From the NCBI GenBank assembly GCA_026713545.1, contig JAPOOG010000006.1, forward strand, positions 1 to 64,000: a stretch of DNA of 64,000 nucleotides, read 5' to 3'. A program made the position numbers and the translations under genes. The notes beneath the pieces are model-generated. The model did not search any database. It was not told where the DNA came from and saw nothing but the letters and a program-made list of their open reading frames with translations. Positions 15,761 through 23,450 of this stretch are shown one piece after another. The DNA comes from Bryobacterales bacterium. Its GTDB lineage: Bacteria > Acidobacteriota > Terriglobia > Bryobacterales > UBA6623. Positions within the stretch are counted from its first letter, which is position 1. Each line of letters starts with the position of its first letter.

Positions 15761-16636
15761 TCACCGCTTGGAGGGCCAGCGAGTCCTCCTTAGGGTGAAC
15801 TCTTCTGGATCAAGCGAGATGTCGTCGGATTGGCTGTCTTCGTACTCGGTCCGCAACTCAATCTGGTCCGGGATCTTGAGCAGGGAAAGCGCAGCATTGT
15901 ACGAATGCAGCCTCACTGAATGTTCGAGAATTGTAGCACCTTCCCGGAGATTTGTCTCATACAGCCAGGCAGTAGCTGGTACTTGTTCAAAGCGATCAGG
16001 AACCTGCTCACCCCGAAATACGTCGTGGGCATAGGTCCGTTCGTCAAGCGCGCCCCGCAACACAGCTCGACGAAACTCCGTTGAAGAGCTGTACCACATC
16101 ACTTTCCCATCTCGACTCCACACGATCGCAACTCGGTGAGATGTGACTTCCGCGAGTCGAAATGCGGCGGCTGTCAGCGATACAGCGCATGCATCAGCGA
16201 TCGATCTTATAGCCTGAAAACTGGGCGATGCCGCTAAGTGTTCAGCGATGTGCGAAAACGGCATGAGGATCTCGGCCGCGAATCGATTAGCCTCGGTTTC
16301 TGCCACTTGCGATTCGCTATTCCTCCATCTTTCGATGTAGTCAGCAACGCACGGTGAAGCAAGGTCGATCTGATTGGGCAAGATGTAGTGGGCAAGTTCG
16401 TGACACAAAGTAAAGCGCCGCCTTGCCGCGCTACGGATGCGAGAATTGATCACGATTATGCCGATGTGGGCTCCCGGGAGTCTTAAGAGCGCACCATCGT
16501 ACGAATCCGCTTCGACTTCTTCGATCTCCAAGCCGAGTTCGGAGGCGATCTCGGGCAATCGATGCCTGCAGTCTTCGCCAAATTTCTCCAGGAATGCCTG
16601 TGCACAGGCTTCCACTAGCCTAAGATTCGGGTTCAT
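15761..16636 (-). CDS. ImmA/IrrE-family zinc metallopeptidase
   Basis: A 291-residue protein starting at ATG 16636 (MNPNLRLVEACAQ). The zinc motif HELAH lies near residue 97 in FTLCHELAHYILP, with the third ligand probably the glutamate of ETEANRFAAEILMP, the classic COG2856 layout. Such peptidases cleave repressors in phage, ICEs and defence systems after a stress signal (ImmA, IrrE, CapP). A C-terminal region of about 110 residues without recognised motifs may be the sensor. Its start overlaps the preceding 151-codon gene by 17 bp; that gene in turn follows a sigma-like gene. The three form a leftward operon facing the CBASS operon, so cleavage of one of the two upstream products is the likely job. 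Confidence 0.88.
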   Translation of the reverse strand: MNPNLRLVEACAQAFLEKFGEDCRHRLPEIASELGLEIEEVEADSYDGALLRLPGAHIGIIVINSRIRSAARRRFTLCHELAHYILPNQIDLASPCVADYIERWRNSESQVAETEANRFAAEILMPFSHIAEHLAASPSFQAIRSIADACAVSLTAAAFRLAEVTSHRVAIVWSRDGKVMWYSSSTEFRRAVLRGALDERTYAHDVFRGEQVPDRFEQVPATAWLYETNLREGATILEHSVRLHSYNAALSLLKIPDQIELRTEYEDSQSDDISLDPEEFTLRRTRWPSKR

Positions 16637-17075
16637 CCGATCTCTTAGCTCGCTCCTTGAGCTTGCTCTCAAGCTCATCCAACTTTGCCCGGTCCGATTC
16701 AGACACTGCGCCACTTTTCCTATAGGCCCGCGCGACCTTGAGGTCACTCGACGGCCAGACAGGCTTCCCAAGAGAACCTATCCAGCCCTTCATCTTGTCG
16801 ATCGCCTTTCTTTGGTCAGAGGGCAACTTCTCCAAAGGAGCCGTTGCTTCTCTGACCTGCTTCAGGTATTCGGGGGCGGGCTTGCCGGAGCGTCGGCAAG
16901 CCCGCGTCAGCTCCGAAGCTGCTTCGTGGAGCCGTATCCGCAGCTTTGCTGTGTCGAACCCCGCCGCTTCAAGATTGCCGCGGACGTCGTCGATGTCCAG
17001 ATCGTCATCAGGATGCAGCCGCCCCACGAGATCCCGAGTCTGCTTGAATATTTTTCTCACGTGATCCTCGGGCAT
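16620..17075 (-). CDS. Hypothetical helical protein between sigma-like and ImmA genes
   Basis: A 151-residue, highly charged, predicted all-helical protein without cysteines in a conserved pattern or membrane segments. It contains DDDLDIDDVRGNLEAAGFD near residues 23-41, a basic central part and a Glu/Lys/Arg-rich coiled-coil-like C-terminus (DELESKLKERAKR). I do not recognise a family. Position suggests it is the substrate, inhibitor or adaptor linking the sigma-like factor and the metallopeptidase. It lies 3 bp after the sigma-like gene and overlaps the peptidase gene. Confidence 0.6.
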   Translation of the reverse strand: MPEDHVRKIFKQTRDLVGRLHPDDDLDIDDVRGNLEAAGFDTAKLRIRLHEAASELTRACRRSGKPAPEYLKQVREATAPLEKLPSDQRKAIDKMKGWIGSLGKPVWPSSDLKVARAYRKSGAVSESDRAKLDELESKLKERAKRSDEPES

Positions 17076-17078
17076 GGA

Positions 17079-17702
17079 TCAATCCTCCTGTCTCGTACCG
17101 TGGATCCGGTGAAGCCGGCGCGATAGTCTCTTCTTTCGATTCTCGACTTCTGCGACCGAAATCCCAAACAGGCTAGCAAGATCTTGATTCGTAAACGCGT
17201 GGTAGCCTTCCGGGTCAAGCTGAACCATTAACATTTCCTGAATATCAGGATCGTCTTCCATACCAGCCAAAAGCTGTTCGCGTTGCTGTTGGCGTATTGC
17301 AAACCCCTCTGGGGTGTCGATCGCGGCGCAAAAATCGTCCAGGCTCATCTCGATGACTTCTTGCTCGTCCGGGCGGCTGGTGACGGTGGCGATCACAGTC
17401 GTTTTGTAGCGCTTTGACCTCTTCAAATCCAGGAAGTCATGGTGAAGCACGGTCTTCAAGAAACCCAGCAAGCTAGCTTGGCCGAGTTTCTTCTGCCCTG
17501 ACTTCCACCTTACTGTCATGTCGTCCGGGTCAAGAAATCGAGAAATAACGGTCATCGCTAGATCCTCTGGCCCGCTGCCGTCACCCGACAGAACCATTTG
17601 GTCGTCGCCCGTTGGGAACCATTGGAAGAGCGCGTTCGCGTGCATGGTCAGCCGCAACAACAGCTCTTCCATGTCGATTCCTGCTAGCGAGAGTTCAGCC
17701 AT
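17079..17702 (-). CDS. Sigma-70-like (ECF-type) transcription factor
   Basis: A 207-residue protein. Residues about 45-105 resemble sigma region 2: GPEDLAMTVISRFL, then SLLGFLKTVLHHDFLDLKRSK, the equivalent of the EDLxQ...FLxxWLxxIAxNxxxDxxR pattern. The C-terminal helices YHAFTNQDLASLFGISVAEV then ENRKKRLSRRL match the region 4 helix-turn-helix. Linker and length are larger than in minimal ECF factors. ATG 17702 is used; a GTG at 17708 is possible. It heads the leftward operon with the 151-aa protein and the ImmA-like peptidase, 172 bp from the first gene of the CBASS operon. It may direct RNA polymerase to that shared intergenic region; this is inference. Confidence 0.75.
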   Translation of the reverse strand: MAELSLAGIDMEELLLRLTMHANALFQWFPTGDDQMVLSGDGSGPEDLAMTVISRFLDPDDMTVRWKSGQKKLGQASLLGFLKTVLHHDFLDLKRSKRYKTTVIATVTSRPDEQEVIEMSLDDFCAAIDTPEGFAIRQQQREQLLAGMEDDPDIQEMLMVQLDPEGYHAFTNQDLASLFGISVAEVENRKKRLSRRLHRIHGTRQED

Positions 17703-17822
17703 GACCACGTTGTCTCAGGATCTACTAAGAAGTATATGCGCGTCAGCGGCACCTGATTTTCCGGGACTCAAAAAAGTTTTTTCGCCGAAATGGCAAAATA
17801 CTGCGTTCTAAATCGCTTTAGT

Positions 17823-17852
17823 GATACCCCCGAGATTCGTTCTGGGGGGATC
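17823..17852. promoter_or_regulatory. Stem-loop in the divergent sigma/CBASS region
   Basis: GATACCCCC and GGGGGGATC face each other around a 12-base loop; five G-C pairs and a three-pair GAT/ATC end are interrupted by one mismatch. It lies about 23 bp upstream of the DUF2188 start. It may be a protein-binding site or an RNA hairpin in the leader. An A6/T6 inverted stretch lies about 50 bp further upstream. Confidence 0.3.
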
Positions 17853-17874
17853 TAAGAGCAAGCGGTTCCGAACT

Positions 17875-18120
17875 ATGCCAAAGAAGAACGACAGATACGT
17901 CGTAAGAAACCCTGATGGTGGCTGGGCTGTCAAGGGACCAAGGAGTGGCCGCGCTAGCGATGTTTTCGACAGCCCGCGGTCGGAGGACAAAGCCGTTCAC
18001 GCGCCGATCATCAGGTCGGGCTCGCGCGAATTGAACAAGGCTGCCGCGAGCCTTACGCCAGACACATACGCTGTTCCCACAGTCGATACCGAAACCGAAC
18101 AAGGGAATGATTGTCGATGA
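17875..18120 (+). CDS. DUF2188-domain protein heading the CBASS operon
   Basis: An 81-residue protein from ATG 17875. The N-terminal MPKKNDRYVVRNPDGGWAVK matches DUF2188, with the following KGPRSGRASDVFDSP and EDKAV segments in family order. The second half departs from the family: the usual GGELVIHGRDG end is replaced by a polar tail. DUF2188 proteins are small and of unknown role. Its TGA overlaps the ATG of the TRIP13-like gene (ATGA at 18117-18120), so it is translationally coupled to the CBASS genes and probably belongs to them. Confidence 0.75.
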   Translation: MPKKNDRYVVRNPDGGWAVKGPRSGRASDVFDSPRSEDKAVHAPIIRSGSRELNKAAASLTPDTYAVPTVDTETEQGNDCR

Positions 18121-19040
18121 ACAATCACGCGATGCTGCAGAACAAGAACCAGAACGCGACAAAGGGCATTCAGCGCATACGCTGCCTGCCGGACCCGGGC
18201 CTGGGCGCCTTGTGGGAATCGATCATTCTCGATGTGGCCCTGAAGGAACAGCTTCTATCTCAGGCAGTTCTGAACTTCACCTTACGCACCAAGGTCGATC
18301 GCACTGTCCTTCCTCTGCATGGCGCGATCCTGCTCGTCGGTCCGCCCGGAACCGGCAAGACCTCTCTCGCACGCGGGCTCGCGCATCGAACGGCCGAATC
18401 GTTTCCGAATGGGAGCTTCCGCCTACTCGAGGTCGAACCGCATGCACTGACGAGTTCGGCCATGGGCAAGACCCAGCGCGCGGTGACAGATCTGTTCTCG
18501 CAGTCGATCGCGGAAGCTGCCGCTTGCGGCCCGACCATCGTGTTGCTGGACGAGGTCGAGACTTTGGCGGCCGACCGTTCGAAGATGAGTCTCGAGGCCA
18601 ATCCAGTCGATGTCCATCGCGCGACCGATGCGGTCTTGGTGCAACTCGACGCGTTGGCCGACGACCATCCGAACCTCCTGTTTCTTGCGACTAGCAACTT
18701 TCCCCAGGCCGTCGACTGCGCCTTCACCTCTCGATGTGACCTGGTAGTGAATGTGCCCCTTCCGGACAGTGAAGCCTGCGCCCGGATTCTTGAGGACTGC
18801 CTAGCTGGTCTCGGCAAGACGTTTCCGGAGATCTCTAAGCTCTCTTCCTCTCCTAAGTTCACAAGGTGTGCTGCCGAATGCATGGGGCTCGACGGGCGCG
18901 CGATCCGCAAGATGGTCGCGAGCGCGCTCGCCAGCAGCCCTCAGACCGCCATGAACCCAGAAACGGTTACGATCGACGACCTGCTCGCTGCGGCGCATGC
19001 TGCAAAGGTTGGACGCAGTATGAAAGGTGAAGCATCATGA
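18117..19040 (+). CDS. cap6: CBASS TRIP13/Pch2-like AAA+ ATPase (Cap6)
   Basis: A 307-residue AAA+ protein. Walker [10 protein letters not shown] is at about 75-83, Walker B IVLLDEVE at about 141-148, with sensor 1 LATSNFP and an arginine-finger region FTSRCDLVV after it. The closest known role is bacterial TRIP13 in type III CBASS, which disassembles the HORMA-CD-NTase complex and keeps the cyclase off until infection. The N-terminal ~50 residues should engage the HORMA substrate. ATG 18117 overlaps the upstream stop; its own stop overlaps the next start (ATGA). Context (two HORMA-like proteins, cyclase, effector) makes the assignment firm. Confidence 0.92.
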   Translation: MNNHAMLQNKNQNATKGIQRIRCLPDPGLGALWESIILDVALKEQLLSQAVLNFTLRTKVDRTVLPLHGAILLVGPPGTGKTSLARGLAHRTAESFPNGSFRLLEVEPHALTSSAMGKTQRAVTDLFSQSIAEAAACGPTIVLLDEVETLAADRSKMSLEANPVDVHRATDAVLVQLDALADDHPNLLFLATSNFPQAVDCAFTSRCDLVVNVPLPDSEACARILEDCLAGLGKTFPEISKLSSSPKFTRCAAECMGLDGRAIRKMVASALASSPQTAMNPETVTIDDLLAAAHAAKVGRSMKGEAS

Positions 19041-19513
19041 TCACGGTTGCGAGACGGACTTTCCGAAGCACACCCGTACGCGATGCCCTGGCGACTTGGA
19101 CAGAGATCGTGGATCTGCTAACCAGGATGACCGATGGGGCAGCACGCACGGAATTGCTAGCCGTGGCCGGTATTGCCGCGAGCGTCATCGCGGATCACGC
19201 ACCATGTGACTCACCGATTGTTGTGACCTGCAACGGGCCTCGGACACGCATCTACTGCCTCTATGACGATGATGCGATCAACGGCTCCGACGCCAACGAG
19301 GACCGGCTGGGTTTCGATCCTCTCAAAGGGGATTGGCGAGTATCGCTTCCCGCGCCGTCCGACGATCTGCCATGGGTCCAGACTGCGCTTAAGCGTCACA
19401 GCGACCGTATTACTGCACGCGATCTGGATACACCGGTCACGAAGGACCAATCTTCGAGCGCCGCAGGCGCGCAAACCCTCGTCCTGGACCCAAGGGGGTT
19501 TCTCGGAACATGA
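19037..19513 (+). CDS. Second HORMA-like protein of CBASS (bacHORMA_2 type, Cap8-like)
   Basis: A 158-residue protein coupled by ATGA overlaps at both ends. It lacks the THSV..V signature of the main bacterial HORMA proteins. Size, position next to the HORMA gene, and segments such as [20 protein letters not shown] and [16 protein letters not shown] fit the second HORMA class found in some type III CBASS operons. In those systems one HORMA binds a peptide closure motif and activates the cyclase; the other may sense or bridge. Assignment rests on context and overall resemblance more than on a diagnostic motif. Confidence 0.65.
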   Translation: MITVARRTFRSTPVRDALATWTEIVDLLTRMTDGAARTELLAVAGIAASVIADHAPCDSPIVVTCNGPRTRIYCLYDDDAINGSDANEDRLGFDPLKGDWRVSLPAPSDDLPWVQTALKRHSDRITARDLDTPVTKDQSSSAAGAQTLVLDPRGFLGT

Positions 19514-20010
19514 CCACCGTCACTGTCAATACCTACACGCACTCGGTCACCTATGTGGCGGACAACATCCTGAAGAGTATTAAGGACCTCATTCGCCTCA
19601 GCGGCCTTGATCCGACTCACCTAGTCGAGAGCTGGGAGAGTAAGATGCGGGCGATTCGGACTTGGCTCCACTCTGGACACCTCGAAACCGTGGTCCTTGA
19701 GATCTTTGATCCAAGGACGGACGCACTCGTCGGCCGCTGGGATATAGATGTGATCTATACCACGGGCCTGGGAGACGGCGGCTTCTGGACCGATACCGAA
19801 CAAATCAAGTACCACATCCGCAAGGCGGGTCTTGCCCCCGCCGAAGCCAGATATCGGCTCGTACTCCAGAACAGGTCCGGGCGCCCCGACGTTGACGGAT
19901 GGGAACCAACGCGATTTCGGTCAACCGAAGGTTTTATCCGCCATAGCCTCGGCTCAACGATTGAGCATTATGGTTTAGGAGCGAGTGCAGCCTACTGGAG
20001 ACAAGTCTGA
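19510..20010 (+). CDS. cap7: Bacterial HORMA-domain protein of CBASS (Cap7)
   Basis: A 166-residue protein with the bacterial HORMA opening [20 protein letters not shown], followed by RLSGLDP and the safety-belt part with [15 protein letters not shown] near the C-terminus. In type III CBASS this protein senses phage peptides, closes around them and binds the CD-NTase to switch on second-messenger synthesis; the TRIP13-like ATPase reopens it. It overlaps the upstream gene by 4 bp and the cyclase gene by 1 bp (TGATG), which fixes its start and stoichiometric translation. Confidence 0.9.
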   Translation: MTTVTVNTYTHSVTYVADNILKSIKDLIRLSGLDPTHLVESWESKMRAIRTWLHSGHLETVVLEIFDPRTDALVGRWDIDVIYTTGLGDGGFWTDTEQIKYHIRKAGLAPAEARYRLVLQNRSGRPDVDGWEPTRFRSTEGFIRHSLGSTIEHYGLGASAAYWRQV

Positions 20011-20909
20011 TGCTGACCGTCAACAAGGCCTTCCGCAAGTTCAGGAGCCGACTGGAGCTGAATGAAAGGGAGCAGAAAAATGCGTCCGCACGCCATACCG
20101 AAGTCCGTGACTTTCTCAATACCAAGTTCGAGATTGCCCGCAGTTTCCTGACTGGGTCCTATGCCCGCTACACGAAGACCAAGCCGCTCAAGGACATCGA
20201 CATCTTCTTCGATCTGAAAGAGGCCGAAAGGCGATACCGATCGAAAGCTCCGTCGATCGTAATCGGCGACTTCCATGACTCTCTGGTCGAGAAATACGGC
20301 AACAACGCAGTCCGCAAGCAGAGCCGTTCGGTCGGTGTTGATTTCGGTGTTGTCGTCGATGCCGACGACAACACCGACTATCGCGTAGTCAGCATCGACG
20401 TCGTGCCGTCCTTCGCAGTCGGCGACGATTATGAGATCCCAGACGATGACAGTGGGCGGTGGATCAAGACCAATCCCAAGATCCACGCCAGCAAGGCCAC
20501 GGCGGCGCACCAAGCATTCTCGAATGAGTGGAAAGGCTTGGTGCGGATGGCAAAATACTGGAACAACAACGCCCGCCATGGGGAAAAGCCGGTCAAGCCT
20601 TCGTTCCTAATCGAGGTTATGGCCCTTCAGTGCCTCTACGGCGGATGGCAGGGACGCTTCGACTATGAAATCCAGGGGTTCTTTTCGACCTTGGCCGATC
20701 GCATGTTCGACGAATGGCCCGACCCCGCGGGCCTCGGACCTGCGATCAGCAACGGTATGGATGCGTCCCGCAAGCGGCGTGCGTGCGAACTCCTGGCAGT
20801 TGCCAGCAGCGAGGCAACCATTGCAATCGACCATGCGCGTCGCGGCCGCAATGGCGAGTCGCTCAGAGCGTGGCGGGCGTTGTTCGGACCAAAATTCCCG
20901 CTTTCTTAA
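20010..20909 (+). CDS. CBASS CD-NTase (cyclic oligonucleotide synthase)
   Basis: A 299-residue nucleotidyltransferase. The catalytic motif is intact: [20 protein letters not shown] gives G49-S50 and metal-binding D62 and D64; the third carboxylate is D130 in [10 protein letters not shown]. After activation by HORMA it makes a cyclic di- or trinucleotide that triggers the downstream effector. Helices from about 185 ([26 protein letters not shown]) match the helical C-lobe. The TRIP13/HORMA context is that of clade C/D enzymes, but the clade cannot be set by eye. Product specificity is unknown; the SAVED effector suggests a cyclic trinucleotide. Confidence 0.93.
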   Translation: MLTVNKAFRKFRSRLELNEREQKNASARHTEVRDFLNTKFEIARSFLTGSYARYTKTKPLKDIDIFFDLKEAERRYRSKAPSIVIGDFHDSLVEKYGNNAVRKQSRSVGVDFGVVVDADDNTDYRVVSIDVVPSFAVGDDYEIPDDDSGRWIKTNPKIHASKATAAHQAFSNEWKGLVRMAKYWNNNARHGEKPVKPSFLIEVMALQCLYGGWQGRFDYEIQGFFSTLADRMFDEWPDPAGLGPAISNGMDASRKRRACELLAVASSEATIAIDHARRGRNGESLRAWRALFGPKFPLS

Positions 20910-20948
20910 CCTTTCGGGGCAACCCAGCTACAGCGTGGGAAATGGATT

Positions 20949-22466
20949 ATGGCTGATGCGGTCGTGGCTCGCTGGCATGGCGATAACTATCAGGCACGGG
21001 TGTTTTGGGAGAACGCCCTAAATCTTCTGTTACCGAACTCCTGCGTCGTCGAAGTAACGTTCGAGGCAGACGGCCCCAAGGCGTTCGACGATGTGATCGT
21101 CAAGTACGCCCCCCCAGTTGCGCGTTCCGGGCAGGACCGGGTCTCGGCCGAATATCATCAGATCAAATGGCACGTCGAGACGGGCGGACGGTTTGGTTAT
21201 GAGAACTTCACCGAGCCGAGCTTCATCGGCGCCCAATCCTTCTCCTTGCTCGAACGCCTCCAGCAGGCGCGTCGGGCAGCTCCAGCATCGGCGCAGTTCA
21301 CGTTTCTCACCACCTATCGGGCAAAAGATGGCGACCCTCTGTCCTTGCTGATATCTGGCAATGACAACACACTCCTCGTTGAACGCCTGTTCGACGGCAC
21401 GACCGACCGCAGTCGCATGGGAAAGGTACGGAAGTGTTGGCGGGAGCACCTTAATCTCGAAGATGACGAGCAGCTTCGATCGATCGTGCGTAGCCTCCGC
21501 GTCGTCGACGGCCATCGGTCGCTGCAGGAATTGCGCGAGCAGATAAACATCAAGGCGGAGGCTGTAGGCGTTCTTACATGTAGTGCTGCTGACTCAGACT
21601 TCCGATATGACGAATTGGCGCGGCAACTGAAGGTGCGCAAGCTGAACGCTCTCAACCGTCAAGCGCTCTTGCAATTCTGCGAGGAAGAAGGGCTTCTCGT
21701 GGACCGGCCCACAGAATACGACTGCTTCCTTCCAATCGCTGTTCGCAGTTTTCTTGGGCCAGCAGCCGATATCGTTGGTGCGGCACCAGAAGACACGCTA
21801 CTGCTCACCGACGACTTTCGACAGCGTTACCTACAGGAAGGACGTGAATGGCAGCGTAACATCCGCCCAAAGGTTGAGAGTTTTCTCCGAGCGATGATAA
21901 AGAAATCAGCAAAGTTGCGGCTGATACTAGATGCGCATGCATCGATCGCATTCCTCGCGGGGACAGTGATCCACCTAAAGTCCGGTATAGAGACGCAACT
22001 GGTCCAAAAGGGTCGTGTCGGCACGAGAACCTGGCACGTCGACGATGGCTCGGGCGTGAAGGGCGGCTATTTCGAAATTGAGGAGGACCAGCCGGGAGAA
22101 GGGCGTGGAATTGCGATTGCAATCAATGCATCACAGGCGACCACTGCGCAGGCTCGCGCATATGTGGCAGCTCAGGTACCGAGTGTGGGCAAGTTCGTCT
22201 CATGCGCGATGCCAACGGGACCTGGGCAGCAAAGTGTCAAGGGCGGGCAGCACGCCGCCGCGCTCGCCGAACAGATTTCCAATTATGTGCGAGCGATGAA
22301 GGAAGATGATCCCGATGCAGTCATCCACATTTTTGCGGCAGCTCCGAATGGCCTACTCTTCTATCTCGGACAGCATCATCAGGCGATGGCACCGTGCATC
22401 GTGTATGAGTTTGATTTTGATCGGCGCGGGAACAAGACATATCAACCCTCGTTCACTGTCGATTAA
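20949..22466 (+). CDS. cap4: CBASS effector Cap4: DUF4297 nuclease-SAVED
   Basis: A 505-residue effector. The N-terminal ~200 residues form a DUF4297 restriction-type nuclease: FDDVIV (D47/D48) and EYHQIKW (Q71-I-K73) supply the D...(E/Q)xK centre. The C-terminal part (about 330-500) is a SAVED ligand-binding domain, recognisable from LAGTVIHLKSGIE and HIFAAAPNGLLFYLGQHHQA, ending in VYEFDFD. Cap4 oligomerises on binding a cyclic oligonucleotide and degrades DNA indiscriminately, killing or arresting the infected cell. It starts 39 bp after the cyclase stop, the only gap in the operon, and is the last gene. No frameshift; likely functional. Confidence 0.92.
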   Translation: MADAVVARWHGDNYQARVFWENALNLLLPNSCVVEVTFEADGPKAFDDVIVKYAPPVARSGQDRVSAEYHQIKWHVETGGRFGYENFTEPSFIGAQSFSLLERLQQARRAAPASAQFTFLTTYRAKDGDPLSLLISGNDNTLLVERLFDGTTDRSRMGKVRKCWREHLNLEDDEQLRSIVRSLRVVDGHRSLQELREQINIKAEAVGVLTCSAADSDFRYDELARQLKVRKLNALNRQALLQFCEEEGLLVDRPTEYDCFLPIAVRSFLGPAADIVGAAPEDTLLLTDDFRQRYLQEGREWQRNIRPKVESFLRAMIKKSAKLRLILDAHASIAFLAGTVIHLKSGIETQLVQKGRVGTRTWHVDDGSGVKGGYFEIEEDQPGEGRGIAIAINASQATTAQARAYVAAQVPSVGKFVSCAMPTGPGQQSVKGGQHAAALAEQISNYVRAMKEDDPDAVIHIFAAAPNGLLFYLGQHHQAMAPCIVYEFDFDRRGNKTYQPSFTVD

Positions 22467-22476
22467 CCGTGATTGT

Positions 22477-22502
22477 GGTGCTGTGCACCGCCATACAGCA
22501 CC
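22477..22502 (+). terminator. Hairpin after the CBASS operon
   Basis: GGTGCTGT, 10-base loop, ACAGCACC: a perfect 8-bp stem beginning 10 bp after the cap4 stop codon. No T-tract follows, so it may be a weak or Rho-assisted terminator. Confidence 0.35.
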
Positions 22503-22631
22503 GACGGATGCAAACGATTTAATAACGAAGGCACGGAGAGTCGCTCCGTTTCACATGAAGAGGCAGCACGCCTCGGTCACCGCTCAGATTGTGCTGGAGG
22601 GCAATCGTTGGGCAGTGAGACCGGCTCTAAG

Positions 22632-22720
22632 CTAGGGTCCACCATTCTTGTCCGCCAATCGGTCGACCAGCCAGTCCTTGTCGTACAGGCATGTGAGCAT
22701 TACAGAAAGGATCCTTTGTG
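22632..22720 (-). repeat. Seam repeat, copy C (inverted)
   Basis: Minus-strand copy of the ~85-bp element. Its conserved frame reads LYDKDWLVDRLADKNGGP and stops at the CTA complement 22632-22634. It differs from copy B mostly at third codon positions (AAT for AAC, GGT for GGC, TTG for TTA), as expected from past selection on protein. It closes the region that copy A opens and lies upstream of the two recombinase genes. The rest of 22503-22832 holds no other feature I can support. Confidence 0.85.
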
Positions 22721-22832
22721 CATCGTTGCCCCCCCCACCCCACGATCCGCTCCTTGAGCGATCCCTTTCTGGAACGCTAACTATATCGGTGATACAATCG
22801 TCAATCTGAATGTTTCAGGAGGTATGTGCAAC

Positions 22833-23450
22833 ATGCGGATCGGCTACGCCCGCGTCTCCACCGTTGACCAGAATCCCGAGCTGCAGATCGACGCTCTCAA
22901 GGACGCCGGCTGCGAGCGCATCTACACCGAGCACGTAGGCGGAAACGCCCGCAAGCGCCCCGAGTTCGACCGCCTCTTCGAGTCGCTCCGCGCCGGCGAC
23001 ACCCTCGTCGTCTGGCGCTTCGACCGGCTCGGCCGCAGCGTTTCCCACGTCGTCAACCTCGTCGAGCGCCTTCGAGCCCTCGAAGTCGAGCTTCTCAGCC
23101 TCACCGAAGGCATCGACACCCGAAGCCCCATCGGCGAAGCCGTGTTCACCATCATCGCCGCCTTCGCTCAAATGGAGCGCCAGCTCATGTCCGAGCGCAG
23201 CCGCGCCGGCATCGCCTCGCACCGCAAAAACGGCAACCGCTGGGGCGCCTCGTCGAAGTTTCACGACCCGGAGAACGTCGAGCTCGCCCGCTCGCTGCTC
23301 CGCGAAGGCACTCTGTCAAAATCCAAGATCGCACGGCGCATCGGCGTCCATCCCGTCACCCTCTATCGATGGTTCCCCGGTGGGGAGGCCGACAACTTCC
23401 TTCCCACCCCCACCTTCCATCGCCGACAGAAGCAGCGAGCGAACCGATGA
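22833..23450 (+). CDS. Small serine recombinase (resolvase/invertase type)
   Basis: A 205-residue recombinase: MRIGYARVSTVDQNPELQID with catalytic Ser9 in ARVS, then FDRLGRSVSH and AFAQMERQLMSERSRAGI (the E helix), and a C-terminal Hin-type helix-turn-helix (SKSKIARRIGVHPVTLYRW). It catalyses site-specific exchange between short sites through a 5'-phosphoserine. ATG 22833 is chosen because AGGAGG at 22817-22822 is 10 bp upstream; the ATG at 22824 is too close to it. Its stop overlaps the next start (ATGA at 23447-23450), coupling it to the tyrosine recombinase. Confidence 0.92.
   Translation: MRIGYARVSTVDQNPELQIDALKDAGCERIYTEHVGGNARKRPEFDRLFESLRAGDTLVVWRFDRLGRSVSHVVNLVERLRALEVELLSLTEGIDTRSPIGEAVFTIIAAFAQMERQLMSERSRAGIASHRKNGNRWGASSKFHDPENVELARSLLREGTLSKSKIARRIGVHPVTLYRWFPGGEADNFLPTPTFHRRQKQRANR

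Noticed and set aside
1375-22720. Seam repeats considered as integron attC sites
   Set aside because: No intI-type integrase with the extra motif, no array of cassettes with consistent orientation, and the core lacks attC R and L boxes.
22750-22800. Promoter upstream of the serine recombinase
   Set aside because: TACAAT is present, but no acceptable -35 lies 16-18 bp before it.
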